Shown here: piece by piece, positions 28,018 through 38,141 of the stretch
Layout: the number at the start of each line of letters is the position of its first letter
How positions within the stretch are numbered: the first letter of the stretch is position 1
Origin: Dyadobacter sp. CY312
GTDB lineage: Bacteria > Bacteroidota > Bacteroidia > Cytophagales > Spirosomataceae
Direction of reading: 5' to 3'
Length of the DNA stretch: 64,000 nt
Assembly (NCBI RefSeq): GCF_021390535.1
Contig: NZ_JAJUXG010000029.1
Span: 1 to 64,000 of the forward strand
Translations under genes and position numbers: made by a program
The notes under the pieces: model-generated
The model's database searches: none
Told to the model about the DNA's origin: nothing
The model's input: the letters and a program-made list of their open reading frames with translations, nothing else

Positions 28018-28061
28018 CCGATACATAGCTGCTATTCACCGATACATCGGTTCACAGCAGC
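28018..28061. promoter_or_regulatory. Direct-repeat pair and inverted repeat, possible LytTR operator
   Basis: CCGATACAT occurs exactly twice (28018-28026 and 28039-28047) with 12 bp between, the geometry known for LytTR-domain binding sites. The second copy lies within an inverted repeat: GCTGCT (28028-28033) with AGCAGC (28056-28061), and CCGAT (28039-28043) with ATCGG (28046-28050). It lies between the regulator and the dioxygenase-like gene, about 72 bp before its ATG. The bases do not obviously match published LytTR consensus words. Confidence 0.4.
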
Positions 28062-28119
28062 AACATAAAGCACGTTTGTTTCGATAAGGTAAGTAAATAC
28101 ACCTTGAACACGAAAACAG

Positions 28120-28833
28120 ATGGAACGCAAAGAATTTTTAAAGAGAGGTTTTTCAGCACTGGGCTTTGCTGCAATTGTGAGTTGCTCCAATAACTCCATA
28201 GATCCGGTCGAAACCGCAGAAACAGCCACTGGCTCAACAGGATCTGGCGGAAGTTGTACAATAACGGCCTCGGAAACGGCAGGACCATTTCCAACAATTG
28301 TTCCGGGAAATTATGTTCTGAATGACATCACTTCTGACCGCACGGGGAATAAATTAACGGTAAAAATTACCATCCAGAACAAAAACAACAGCTGTACGGC
28401 TTTGGCTGCTGCCCTGGTTGATATCTGGCATTGCGATGCAACAGGAAACTATTCTCAATACGGCGGGAGCGGAATGCAGTCTACCAATTATCAAAAAGTC
28501 AATTTTCTGAGAGGTCGCCAAACGACCGATGCGAACGGATTGGTTACTTTCACAAGTATTTATCCTGGCTGGTATTCTGGTCGTGCTCCGCACATTCATG
28601 TACACATTTACAATGCGAGCGGGAAGTCGTTATTGGTAACGCAAATCGCATTTCCGGAAGCCACAAGTGCACTGGTTTATGCGCAGGGCGTGTACAAAAG
28701 TCACGGACAAGCCGACACCACCAATGCACGCGACAACGTGTTCGGAGATGGCGTTTCTACCGAAATGGCAACAGTTACAGGAAGTGTTACAACAGAATTT
28801 GAACTGACGCACACCATTGTGGTGAGCGCTTAA
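28120..28833 (+). CDS. Intradiol ring-cleavage dioxygenase-like lipoprotein
   Basis: A 237-residue protein with a KR-containing N terminus and lipobox 'IVSC' (Cys 22), so probably an exported lipoprotein; a Tat-like route is possible. The mature domain resembles the catalytic fold of protocatechuate 3,4-dioxygenases: 'TASETAGPFP', 'LVDIWHCDATGNYSQYGG' and 'YPGWYSGRAPHIHVHIY', which supply Tyr and His Fe(III) ligands. An extracytoplasmic catechol-type dioxygenase is unusual; exported versions exist in Bacteroidota and their substrates are unknown. It follows the two-component pair and could be its target. Confidence 0.85.
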   Translation: MERKEFLKRGFSALGFAAIVSCSNNSIDPVETAETATGSTGSGGSCTITASETAGPFPTIVPGNYVLNDITSDRTGNKLTVKITIQNKNNSCTALAAALVDIWHCDATGNYSQYGGSGMQSTNYQKVNFLRGRQTTDANGLVTFTSIYPGWYSGRAPHIHVHIYNASGKSLLVTQIAFPEATSALVYAQGVYKSHGQADTTNARDNVFGDGVSTEMATVTGSVTTEFELTHTIVVSA

Positions 28834-28837
28834 TCAG

Positions 28838-28936
28838 GCGTTAGCTACACGCAATTGGCTTAAAGCTTATTCTATCATTGTCCAACATAAAGGAGTTCAC
28901 AGCTAAAAGCCAGTGGCTCATCGCTAAAAGCTATGC
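28838..28936. repeat. TTAGC/AGCTAAAAGCC-type intergenic sequence, two patches
   Basis: GCGTTAGCTAC followed by AATTGGCTTAAAGC, then ACAGCTAAAAGCCAGTGGCT and CGCTAAAAGCTATG. The wording matches the other dispersed patches in either orientation. The last patch runs into the ATG of the next gene. Confidence 0.4.
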
Positions 28937-29457
28937 ATCGCATAATTCGTCTCTGTTACCGCAAAATCATTGACAGCAACTCCCGGCAACCCTGGGATGT
29001 AGCGGTTTTTAATGCGACCCATCTGGAATTTTATATGCAGGCACAGCGTATGGATCCGGATGGGATGTTCACCACTTTTCAGGAATTCAGCACAGACGAG
29101 CAACAAGCAGAACAACTGCAATATCTTACCAGTGCAGGTGCAATAGGGTATATACGGCAGTTAAATGACATTATGCCTGATATCGCCAATACCTATGAGA
29201 AACTCTGTTTACCATTCAGAAATTTTAAATTCGAGATCATCCAGTCTCACATTGAAAACAAATCACAGCACCGTGTTGCGATCTGGTTTTACAGCGAACC
29301 CATTACCTGGATTGATACCGTAGGAAGCCAATTGCTCATCGCATACGGCGATCACTCCGAATCTTTTCGTAGTGGCAAAGAAATTGAAACCGAAATGATA
29401 GAATTAGTGCCCTATTTAAGTATTTCCCACATAAATCCGGTAGGAACAGAATCCTGA
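28933..29457 (+). CDS. Hypothetical soluble protein
   Basis: A 174-residue protein I do not recognise. It has no signal peptide or membrane segment, and its composition is plausible for a globular cytoplasmic protein, with a charged, aromatic-rich C-terminal half ('HRVAIWFYSEPITWIDTVG'). The proposed ATG lies inside a repeat-like stretch, so the start may be later; the next in-frame Met is at 29035. It is 7 bp upstream of the pirin-like gene and probably cotranscribed with it. Confidence 0.6.
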   Translation: MHRIIRLCYRKIIDSNSRQPWDVAVFNATHLEFYMQAQRMDPDGMFTTFQEFSTDEQQAEQLQYLTSAGAIGYIRQLNDIMPDIANTYEKLCLPFRNFKFEIIQSHIENKSQHRVAIWFYSEPITWIDTVGSQLLIAYGDHSESFRSGKEIETEMIELVPYLSISHINPVGTES

Positions 29458-29464
29458 AACGAAT

Positions 29465-30178
29465 ATGCTAGTCCAAACAGAAGCACAGATTTATCTCGCA
29501 AACCGGCGAGGAACGACCAAACACGAAGGATTTCGTAGTTTTCACACACTTAATTTGGGGGAGTATTTGACCGAAGGAAGGGAGCCCGTTGGCCGGCTGA
29601 TCGCATTCAATGATGAAGTCTTGACGTCCGGACATAGTACCCAAGTTAAGGTGGACAACCCAACCGAAATTATCCTGCTACCGACCGTCGGCGGACTGGA
29701 ACTGATTGATAATTCTCAGGAATCAATCTTTGTCAGCGCAGGAGAATCATTCCGGTTTATTGCTTTTCCAGAGAGTGCTTTTAAAATAGTGAACCCCTAC
29801 CCGACTGAAACCATTGGCTATTTACAGATTCACCTCAAACCGGATCTTTCCCGCGAAGTCTTAAACAACCTGATGGACGAGACTCCATTGAATTCGTTTT
29901 CTTTGGACGAAAAGAATCACCTTGTCCCGGCATTTACCAGCACCGCAAAATCTGTTTCGGCTTGGGTAGGACAATATGATGGCAGAGTGGAAGGTATATA
30001 TTCTACGATAATGCCCGAAAACGCTATATTCACTTACGTCATCAGCGGCGCATTTGAAGTGCAAAACAGACTGCTTGAAACTGGGGACGCGCTTACTTTG
30101 TGGAACGCAGAGGAATTGGAATTTGAGGCGTTATCGAACGGTGCGGTGATATTGGTGATGGAGGTGGAAGCAAGTTGA
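29465..30178 (+). CDS. Pirin-like cupin protein
   Basis: A 237-residue protein that resembles the shorter pirin-family cupins: an opening 'AQIYLANRRGTTKHEGFRSFHTLNLGEY', then 'TEIILLPTVGGLEL' and a second cupin half with 'TYVISGAFEVQNRLLETGDAL'. Pirins bind a metal through His/Glu residues and some oxidise quercetin. The usual dense HxH cluster is weak here ('SFHT' only), so metal binding and activity are uncertain. It probably forms a two-gene unit with the hypothetical gene upstream. Confidence 0.7.
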   Translation: MLVQTEAQIYLANRRGTTKHEGFRSFHTLNLGEYLTEGREPVGRLIAFNDEVLTSGHSTQVKVDNPTEIILLPTVGGLELIDNSQESIFVSAGESFRFIAFPESAFKIVNPYPTETIGYLQIHLKPDLSREVLNNLMDETPLNSFSLDEKNHLVPAFTSTAKSVSAWVGQYDGRVEGIYSTIMPENAIFTYVISGAFEVQNRLLETGDALTLWNAEELEFEALSNGAVILVMEVEAS

Positions 30179-30202
30179 TTATCTGTTAGAATTGCCACAC
30201 AT

Positions 30203-30236
30203 AAAAAAAACAGAGACCACTTTCGCAGTCTCTGTT
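30203..30236 (-). terminator. Terminator of atpD-atpC
   Basis: AACAGAGAC (30209-30217) and GTCTCTGTT (30228-30236) form a 9-bp stem with a 10-nt loop. On the minus strand a run of eight T follows (30210-30203). It also lies at the end of the convergent pirin-like gene. Confidence 0.8.
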
Positions 30237-30260
30237 CTCAAAAAAACAAAAATTTATTCG

Positions 30261-30503
30261 CTACAACACGGCCTCAGCAAGAACCAATACTTTGTTGTTC
30301 AGCACTTCTACAACGCCGCCGTCGATGGTGTAAGTTTGCTTTACGCCGCTTACCTCTACCACCACGTCGCCTTTGCCCAGGGTGCTTACCAACGGTGCAT
30401 GACGGTTCAATATCTGAAACTGTCCTTCGCTACCCGGTAGTGTAACAGCAGTTGCTTCGCCGTTGAATACCTTTTTATCGGGTGTAATGATATCTAAATG
30501 CAT
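30261..30503 (-). CDS. atpC: ATP synthase F1 epsilon subunit
   Basis: An 80-residue epsilon subunit consisting only of the N-terminal beta-sandwich ('LDIITPDKKVFNGEATAVTLPGSEGQFQIL'). The C-terminal helical hairpin that inhibits ATP hydrolysis in longer epsilons is absent, as is usual in Bacteroidota. It connects the gamma subunit to the c-ring. It is downstream of atpD with a 76-bp spacer. Confidence 0.95.
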   Translation of the reverse strand: MHLDIITPDKKVFNGEATAVTLPGSEGQFQILNRHAPLVSTLGKGDVVVEVSGVKQTYTIDGGVVEVLNNKVLVLAEAVL

Positions 30504-30506
30504 ATT

Positions 30507-30570
30507 CGTTAGCTTTTAGCTGTCAGGCATGAGCTGTTAGCTACGCGCCAACTGCTTACTGTCAACTGTT
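30507..30570. repeat. TTAGC/AGCTGTTAGC-type sequence in the atpD-atpC spacer
   Basis: TTAGCTTTTAGCTGTC, then GAGCTGTTAGCTACGCG, then ACTGCTTACTGTCAACTG: a run of related words like the other intergenic patches, here inside an operon. Confidence 0.45.
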
Positions 30571-30579
30571 TACTTAAAA

Positions 30580-32112
<1,533 letters not shown>

Positions 32113-32146
32113 TTAGATTATCTTCGATGAGGTTATTTTCAGACCG

Positions 32147-32177
32147 CAAAAGTAGGAGATAATTTGGTCAGTACCAA
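32147..32177 (-). promoter_or_regulatory. Promoter of atpD-atpC
   Basis: On the minus strand TTG (32177-32175), exactly 20 bp, then TACTTTTG (32154-32147): a full match to the Bacteroidota promoter consensus, 44 bp before the atpD start. Confidence 0.8.
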
Positions 32178-32454
32178 TAGTTGCCCTATTGATTTATAGG
32201 ATATTTTTTAGAAAAATGCCGTTTTTTGCAGAAAACTGTATTCTAATTTTCAGAAAACGCAGTTCTAAAAAGAATGCGGGGAACTTTTTTGATCAAACTA
32301 TCCATCATTCCCCGTGTTTCGGGACACGTTACCCCCTCAAAAGCGCCCCATTTTATAAAGGATTGATGTCTATAAATATTTATAATCAGAAACTTTATAG
32401 AAAAACGCTGTATTCTTGCGTTGCTTATTTTCAAATCCGGTCTTAACAAACTTT
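32178..32454. other. Intergenic region upstream of the membrane TPR gene
   Basis: No gene. It holds short dyads (CGTGT/ACACG near 32313-32328; GGGGA/TCCCC near 32278-32312). TATTCTTG at 32411-32418, one base off the -7 consensus, may serve the TPR gene. Confidence 0.35.
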
Positions 32455-35118
32455 ATGAAGGAATATTTTTTCTGGAAAGTATGGTCTCTTTCAGAACGCC
32501 GCACCACCATTGCGGCTCTTGTTCTTATATTTTTAGCGCTTGTCTTTTTTGTTTTTAACAGCATTGATCCCCTTTCCAATGTAATACAATGGAACGTGCT
32601 CAGCGAAGTCGCCGAGATACCCACCGTTGTTGACATTCTCCGGATTGACCAATGGCAATATGGCGTTTCCGTTCCTTCTCAGCTCGTTACAGAAAGTTTT
32701 ATAGCATCTGTAATGGAAACTGATCTGAAAATGGTCGCAATATTCTGGGTTTTCGCGCTTACGGGACTTTCCTTTCTTCTGGCATCTCTCACCACTTTAC
32801 CCCGGTTCTGGTATCTGGCCGGAATGATTCTGTTTATCCTGCTATTGGCTTTTTCAAGACTTGAAGCGCTGGGTGTATTTGGGGAAGGAAATAAAACCCT
32901 GTTTTTACTAACAGCCATTCTTTATGGCGGAGCCAGCTATTACTTCCACGCTTTCCGGCAAGACATCGGTATGAGTATTCGTGTACTCGCTATGGTTGGG
33001 ATTTCGGCTCTGCTTTCAATTCTGATCATTTCAGCATCGCCTTTACCATATCCCGGTTTGGCGGCTGCCGCTTATTCCATGCCATTTTGGTTATTGCTGA
33101 CTATCGTCTTTCTGTTTGTCATTTCAACTGAGATTATGGCAATGTTTGTCTGGATCAGCACAACCGGATCCGGTAAAAAAGGAAAACCGGGACTTATAAA
33201 CTTTTTGGTAATAAGCATCTTATACCTTTTGATGCTCACATTGCAATACCTGCGTAACACAAAACAAATAGACTGGAACCTTACGCTAATCGGCCCGGCT
33301 TATCTGGCATTAATCGCAGCGATTGCAGGTATATGGGGTTTTAAAAAGAGGGCCAATTCTACGGACGGACTGATGCCTTTCCGAAGCACTGGCTTTTGGT
33401 TTTATGCTGGCTTGTTTATCATTGCCTTGTCATTCACCGCTTTTGTCTCCGGCACGGCCAATGATCCTTTATTGGAAGTGTTGGAAGACGTTGTCGTACA
33501 AGGACAACTGGGCATGAGCCTGCTCTTTTTTTTCTATATCCTTGTCAATTTTTATCCCCTCTTTAAACAAGGGTTGGAAGTTCACAAGGTATTGTACAAA
33601 CCTTTGCGTTTCGGTCTGACACAAACGCGACTTTTCGGAGTCGTTGCCGTTTTTGTTCTCTTCTCAATACAGAGATTACTTCCCCTTAACCAGGGCATTG
33701 CAGGTTATTTTAATGGTTTGGGTGATTTGTATAGCCATACCGGCGAGTACACGCTCGCTGAACAATATTACAAGATGGCTTTGCAGCAGGAGTTTCAAAA
33801 TCATAAATCCAATTATGCGCTGGCCTCGCTGGCATTGCGACAAGGCGATAACAACGCAGCTGCCTATTATTTCCGTCAGGCGCTGCTCAAAAACCCATCA
33901 ACTCAGGCATATGCCGGACTTGGCTCTATTCTCGTTCAGGAAAATCTGTTTTTTGATGCAGTACATAGTCTTCAGGAAGGATTAGGCCAGTTCCCTGAAA
34001 GCGGTGAATTACTTAATAATCTCGGAATGTTATATTCCAAAACGAATGTGGCGGATTCGGCTTACTATTATCTCGAAAAAGCAGAAAGAAATACACCACG
34101 CCACGACGTTCCGGCAACGAATCTACTTGCGATTTTTGCCAAAAACACTGATCCTCGTCTGCTTGACTCACTAACCCAGAAATCTGATGAACGCGCCTAC
34201 ATTTCCTGGCAGGCAAACTGGCTGGCTGTTCAAAATCTAAGACAGGATTTCTCCAAAAGATCATTTTCTTCAAAAGCTATTCCGTCAGATTCTCTGTTAA
34301 GCGTTTCATCATTCGCATATCTTCAAAATTATGCGCTCAATCAGGCCAGAACAGATAGTATGCCTGCTCAGCTTTTGCCCAAACTTGCCGTAAAAAATCC
34401 GCTATTATCTCAGGATCTCTCGTTTGCTGCTTTTTACCCGGAATTTTACAGCGGAAATAAACTAAGAAGTATAGAAACGATATCAGCGTGGGCAGAGGAA
34501 GATGGTGACAAAAAGAATTTGTACGAAAAAGTGGTCGGGCACTGGTTATTGCAGCTTGGGTTATATCAAAAAGCAATAGAACACCTTTCGCTTGTGGAGG
34601 GAATTGAAGGAACGCTTGGCATGGCTGTTGCCAATGCACTATCCGGAAACGAAGCAGTGGCAGGAATTTTACTGGAAAAAATTCAGGAAAAAGAACCCGT
34701 CACCGCCATTGAGCAACTGCGCAAAACCTTATTTTCCGGTACCAAGCCGAAAATGAAAGCCGACAGTTTGTTTCAGGTTGCTCAAAAATCTCCTTCGGAC
34801 CGCAACTTTGATCTTGCCGTACGTGAAAATCCTTTCAGTGGAACTATCGTTTCTGCCGCCGCAGATTGGTACAGACAGAAAAAGCAAACTGCCAAAGCTT
34901 ACAATATGGTGATTACTGCCCTCCGTTTCAATGATTATTCACCAGAACTTTGGGAACAATACACCTATCTGAGCCTTGACCAGGGACTGACAGAACAGGC
35001 AGATGCAGGAGAAGCCAAGGTGCAGCAATATGCGTTGCCTGCCGGTTATCAGCAATTTATGAATCGCTATCAGCCTATGCGTGCTCTCATCGAAAAACAA
35101 AGGGCAGAGTTTAAATGA
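32455..35118 (+). CDS. Large membrane protein with C-terminal TPR repeats
   Basis: An 887-residue protein starting at ATG 32455; an upstream in-frame extension to 32416 has no Met start and overlaps the likely promoter. About ten transmembrane helices fill residues 20-410. After them come TPR units ('YFNGLGDLYSHTGEYTLAEQYYKMALQ', 'YALASLALRQGDNNAAAYYFRQALL', 'ELLNNLGMLYSKTNVADSAYYYLEKA') and further helical repeats to the end. It resembles no enzyme family I can name; the layout suggests a membrane-anchored scaffold. Confidence 0.75.
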   Translation: MKEYFFWKVWSLSERRTTIAALVLIFLALVFFVFNSIDPLSNVIQWNVLSEVAEIPTVVDILRIDQWQYGVSVPSQLVTESFIASVMETDLKMVAIFWVFALTGLSFLLASLTTLPRFWYLAGMILFILLLAFSRLEALGVFGEGNKTLFLLTAILYGGASYYFHAFRQDIGMSIRVLAMVGISALLSILIISASPLPYPGLAAAAYSMPFWLLLTIVFLFVISTEIMAMFVWISTTGSGKKGKPGLINFLVISILYLLMLTLQYLRNTKQIDWNLTLIGPAYLALIAAIAGIWGFKKRANSTDGLMPFRSTGFWFYAGLFIIALSFTAFVSGTANDPLLEVLEDVVVQGQLGMSLLFFFYILVNFYPLFKQGLEVHKVLYKPLRFGLTQTRLFGVVAVFVLFSIQRLLPLNQGIAGYFNGLGDLYSHTGEYTLAEQYYKMALQQEFQNHKSNYALASLALRQGDNNAAAYYFRQALLKNPSTQAYAGLGSILVQENLFFDAVHSLQEGLGQFPESGELLNNLGMLYSKTNVADSAYYYLEKAERNTPRHDVPATNLLAIFAKNTDPRLLDSLTQKSDERAYISWQANWLAVQNLRQDFSKRSFSSKAIPSDSLLSVSSFAYLQNYALNQARTDSMPAQLLPKLAVKNPLLSQDLSFAAFYPEFYSGNKLRSIETISAWAEEDGDKKNLYEKVVGHWLLQLGLYQKAIEHLSLVEGIEGTLGMAVANALSGNEAVAGILLEKIQEKEPVTAIEQLRKTLFSGTKPKMKADSLFQVAQKSPSDRNFDLAVRENPFSGTIVSAAADWYRQKKQTAKAYNMVITALRFNDYSPELWEQYTYLSLDQGLTEQADAGEAKVQQYALPAGYQQFMNRYQPMRALIEKQRAEFK

Positions 35119-35190
35119 TTTTTTAGTTTAGCAGAATAAAGCTGGCTGTATTAAATTTTCGCCATCCATTCCTGAATTCCATAAGCCAAA

Positions 35191-35649
35191 ATGATGACAT
35201 TGACCTGGAAGAAATCGTTTGCCGGAAATGAAATTCGAATTTTTCGTGAAAAACTGATTGCAGGCATATTAAAAACCAATACCTGGAATGCAGGTGCCTA
35301 CGGTGAGCTAAATGGATACATGCTTACTTTCAAGTCGCTGGGGTTTTGGAAAACAGGTACTAAAATTCTGGATATAGAAGGTAAAACAGAACTTGGCAAT
35401 ATCTCATATAAAGTTTGGAAGCAAAAAGCTGAAATTACCTATTCAGGACAAAGTTATATATTCAGTTATTCTTCCTGGATGCACCAGAAATGGGAAGTGA
35501 AGGACTCTCAAGAAACCGCAATATTTGAATCGAAAGGATTTTGGAAAACAGAGGGAGCTATCACTTATGACGATATTCCGGGAGCTGTAATATTGAGTGC
35601 TTTATATGTTCACAATTACTTTTCGCGCATGAACTCCGCTGCCATGTAG
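35191..35649 (+). CDS. Hypothetical protein with two GFWKT repeats
   Basis: A 152-residue soluble-looking protein of beta-rich composition that I do not recognise by name. The segments 'LTFKSLGFWKTGTKI' (about 45-60) and 'AIFESKGFWKTEGAI' (about 109-124) repeat a K/SxGFWKT core, suggesting two similar halves, as in tubby/LURP-type barrels; that is speculative. It is 63 bp upstream of the ABC ATPase on the same strand. Confidence 0.65.
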   Translation: MMTLTWKKSFAGNEIRIFREKLIAGILKTNTWNAGAYGELNGYMLTFKSLGFWKTGTKILDIEGKTELGNISYKVWKQKAEITYSGQSYIFSYSSWMHQKWEVKDSQETAIFESKGFWKTEGAITYDDIPGAVILSALYVHNYFSRMNSAAM

Positions 35650-35712
35650 TGGGGGGAATTGTTTACAACCATATTATTTTAGTATACCATTGAGTTTCAT
35701 ACGAATTGTACC

Positions 35713-36423
35713 ATGAGAATTATAGAAACTACTGACATTTCGCGACGTTATGTGATGGGCAGCGAAGTGATTCAGGCACTTAAATCTGTTACCATTTCTG
35801 TGAATAAGGGAGAATATGTCGCATTTATGGGACCGTCCGGTTCAGGAAAATCGACTTTGATGAACATCATTGGTTGCCTTGATACACCTTCCACAGGCCG
35901 CTACATTCTTAATAACAAGGATGTGAGTGACATGACTGAAAGTGAGCTTGCAGAGATACGGAATAAAGAAATTGGCTTCGTATTTCAGACGTTTAACCTC
36001 CTTCCACGTATGTCGTCACTGGATAATGTGGCGTTGCCGCTCATCTATGCCGGACTGAGCAAAGCGGACAGAACTGAAAAAGCCATGCTTTCGCTCAAGA
36101 ACGTAGGTCTTGAAAACAGGGCAGGACACCGTCCCAATGAACTTTCAGGGGGGCAGCGGCAGCGTGTGGCCATTGCCCGTGCACTTGTGAACGACCCGAG
36201 TATATTACTTGCCGATGAACCAACAGGTAACCTCGACTCGAAAACATCATACGAAATTATGGATCTTTTTGACCAGCTATATAGCAAAGGGAACACAATC
36301 GTAATGGTTACCCACGAAGAAGATATAGCACATTACGCGCACCGTATCGTACGTCTGCGGGATGGTCTTGTAGAATCGGACACGATCAATCCAAATCCTA
36401 CGAAGGTGAGTCAGTTGGTGTAA
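35713..36423 (+). CDS. ABC transporter ATPase, LolD/MacB type
   Basis: A 236-residue ATPase with Walker [10 protein letters not shown] (about 43-51), the Q-loop in '[19 protein letters not shown]', signature '[15 protein letters not shown]' (about 141-155), Walker B '[12 protein letters not shown]' and the H-loop 'MVTHEED'. The GNLDS form and the '[16 protein letters not shown]' segment are typical of LolD, MacB and FtsE-like ATPases that energise lipoprotein release or drug export. No permease gene adjoins it, so its partner is elsewhere. Confidence 0.92.
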   Translation: MRIIETTDISRRYVMGSEVIQALKSVTISVNKGEYVAFMGPSGSGKSTLMNIIGCLDTPSTGRYILNNKDVSDMTESELAEIRNKEIGFVFQTFNLLPRMSSLDNVALPLIYAGLSKADRTEKAMLSLKNVGLENRAGHRPNELSGGQRQRVAIARALVNDPSILLADEPTGNLDSKTSYEIMDLFDQLYSKGNTIVMVTHEEDIAHYAHRIVRLRDGLVESDTINPNPTKVSQLV

Positions 36424-36460
36424 AAGAGGAGGTTAACAGCCAAAAGAATTAACTATTCCC

Positions 36461-36557
36461 TACCTTTGCACCAGAAAAACCGTCAGAGGTAAAACAGATA
36501 ACAAATAAGTGAATCCGGATAAATTACTGATGCAGGTAATTTATCCGGATTATTTTT
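36461..36557 (+). ncRNA. Promoter followed by a strong hairpin: small RNA or attenuator
   Basis: TACCTTTG (36461-36468) is an exact -7 element. About 45 bp downstream, a perfect 16-bp stem (36512-36527 with 36536-36551; loop TGATGCAG) is followed by TTTTT (36553-36557), then after 12 bp the ATG of the RluA-type gene. Transcripts from this promoter would either end here as an RNA of roughly 80 nt or be attenuated before the gene. It may also end the ABC ATPase transcript. No TTG at standard spacing is seen, so the promoter is less sure than the hairpin. Confidence 0.5.
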
Positions 36558-36569
36558 GGTTAAAGATTT

Positions 36570-37292
36570 ATGAAAATCAATTTTAAAGACATCATATTAT
36601 TTGAAGACGACGATTTTCTTCTCGTCAACAAACCTCCTCACCTGGCAACACTGGACGAACGGACGGCAGACAGGGGAGGAAGCTTATTGCGGCTTGCAAA
36701 AGAATATAATCCGGAACTACAGGCTGCACACCGACTGGATAAAGAGACATCGGGCGTGCTGGCATTTGCCAAAAACCCCGAAGCGTACCGGCACCTCGCC
36801 ATGCAATTTGAACACAGGGAAGTGACAAAACGCTACCACGCTGTGGCTAACGGAATTCACAATCTGGATAGTATTTCGGTATATCTTCCTATTCTGGCAC
36901 TTAAAAACGGAACCGCGGTGAAGATTGACCGGGCGGAAGGAAAAGTGGCAGAAACCATTTTTAATTCACTCAAAGTGTATCGTGGCTACACACTTATCGA
37001 ATGCATTCCGATAACCGGCAGAATGCACCAGATTCGGATTCACCTTTCCTGCCTGAAAGCTCCGATCGTGTGTGATCCGCAATACGGAGGCGAACCAATA
37101 TTCCTGTCGAGCCTGAAACGCAAATTCAATCTTAAAAAGGATACAGAAGAACAACCTCTGATTCAGCGGGTTGCGCTTCATGCTTTTTCTCTTTCATTTG
37201 CCTTGATGAATGGCGAACCAGTACGCGTGGAAGCACCTTATCCGAAGGATTTTGAAGTGCTTGTGAAGCAACTAAATAAGTTTGGTGTGTAG
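36570..37292 (+). CDS. RluA family RNA pseudouridine synthase
   Basis: A 240-residue pseudouridine synthase with catalytic motif HRLDKETSGV (Asp about residue 52), preceded by 'FEDDDFLLVNKPPHLATLDE' and followed by 'CIPITGRMHQIRIHLS'. No S4 domain. It is clearly distinct from the synthase at 16377 and likely modifies a different RNA position. It is expressed behind the hairpin at 36512-36557 and ends at its own terminator. Confidence 0.92.
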   Translation: MKINFKDIILFEDDDFLLVNKPPHLATLDERTADRGGSLLRLAKEYNPELQAAHRLDKETSGVLAFAKNPEAYRHLAMQFEHREVTKRYHAVANGIHNLDSISVYLPILALKNGTAVKIDRAEGKVAETIFNSLKVYRGYTLIECIPITGRMHQIRIHLSCLKAPIVCDPQYGGEPIFLSSLKRKFNLKKDTEEQPLIQRVALHAFSLSFALMNGEPVRVEAPYPKDFEVLVKQLNKFGV

Positions 37293-37315
37293 TGTTAGCA
37301 TGATTTTAGTAGAGA

Positions 37316-37344
37316 TTGGCTGTAAAATCAGCCAATTTTTTTAC
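37316..37344 (+). terminator. Terminator after the second RluA-type gene
   Basis: ATTGGCTG (37316-37323) pairs with CAGCCAAT (37330-37337), loop TAAAAT, followed by a run of T. The next ATG is only 15 bp away, so that gene needs a promoter in or across this region; none is clear. Confidence 0.75.
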
Positions 37345-37358
37345 TTAAAATTATCGCT

Positions 37359-38090
37359 ATGCAATCAAGAAAACTGCTCATTATATCCTTTTTCTCAATT
37401 TTTACTCCGCTGTTATTATGTGGAGTACTACACGCCCAGAATGCTCCCAAAAATGATGTGATTTTGAAGCGTGACAGTACCAGAATTCAGGCACTGATTA
37501 CGCAGATGACCAATGAAAAGATCAACTATCGTGACCTGGGAACGGCAGATAGTGCCAAATCTTACATCTACATGGATTTGGTAGCAAAGGTTTATCTGAA
37601 AAGCGGGAAGATTCTGACTGTTCGCGATTCTGTTTTAGCAGGCCCTACACCACCTGATTCAGTTGGTCAGTATGCCGACATGGCCAATTTACCAACTAAT
37701 GAGTTTGAAAGAAGCGTTGTAATGGCCAATTCGGATCAGTTGAGAGATAAATTCCGCTACTACAATGACAAAGCGATAGACGGAAAAAGAGGTGCAATCA
37801 TATTTACTTCCATTGGTGCCGCTTCTCTGATTTCGGGGCTAATCATCGCAAATTCCGGCTCGGAAATCGATAACAAAAAAATAGGTAACTCATTGGCGAT
37901 TGCCGGAACTGTTGTTGGAGGGGGATTGGGACTTCTGACCTTCAAAAACCACAAAAAAAATAGCCGTAAGGCGAAGGTGGTGCAAACGGAACTGGAAAGG
38001 AGAAATCAACCGCTTACCAGTATAAAATTGAGTCCTTCATACAATCCATTCAACAATTCAGGAATGCTGGCATTAAGGTTATCTTTTTAA
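37359..38090 (+). CDS. Exported hypothetical protein, first of a paralogous pair
   Basis: A 243-residue protein with a signal peptide (to HAQ, about residue 28) followed by 'NDVILKRDSTRIQALI', and one or two hydrophobic segments near residues 145-165 and 180-195. It then has a basic 'KNHKKNSRKAKVVQTELERR' stretch. The neighbour at 38142 shares the same plan ('NDVIKLRDNTKLEVVI', two glycine-rich hydrophobic segments, a basic stretch, then a predicted strand ending in F). The function is unknown; envelope location is likely. Confidence 0.7.
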   Translation: MQSRKLLIISFFSIFTPLLLCGVLHAQNAPKNDVILKRDSTRIQALITQMTNEKINYRDLGTADSAKSYIYMDLVAKVYLKSGKILTVRDSVLAGPTPPDSVGQYADMANLPTNEFERSVVMANSDQLRDKFRYYNDKAIDGKRGAIIFTSIGAASLISGLIIANSGSEIDNKKIGNSLAIAGTVVGGGLGLLTFKNHKKNSRKAKVVQTELERRNQPLTSIKLSPSYNPFNNSGMLALRLSF

Positions 38091-38141
38091 TTCTTGTTAT
38101 TTTTACAAAAACCAAAAATTTATCCTTCTTATCAGATTTTC

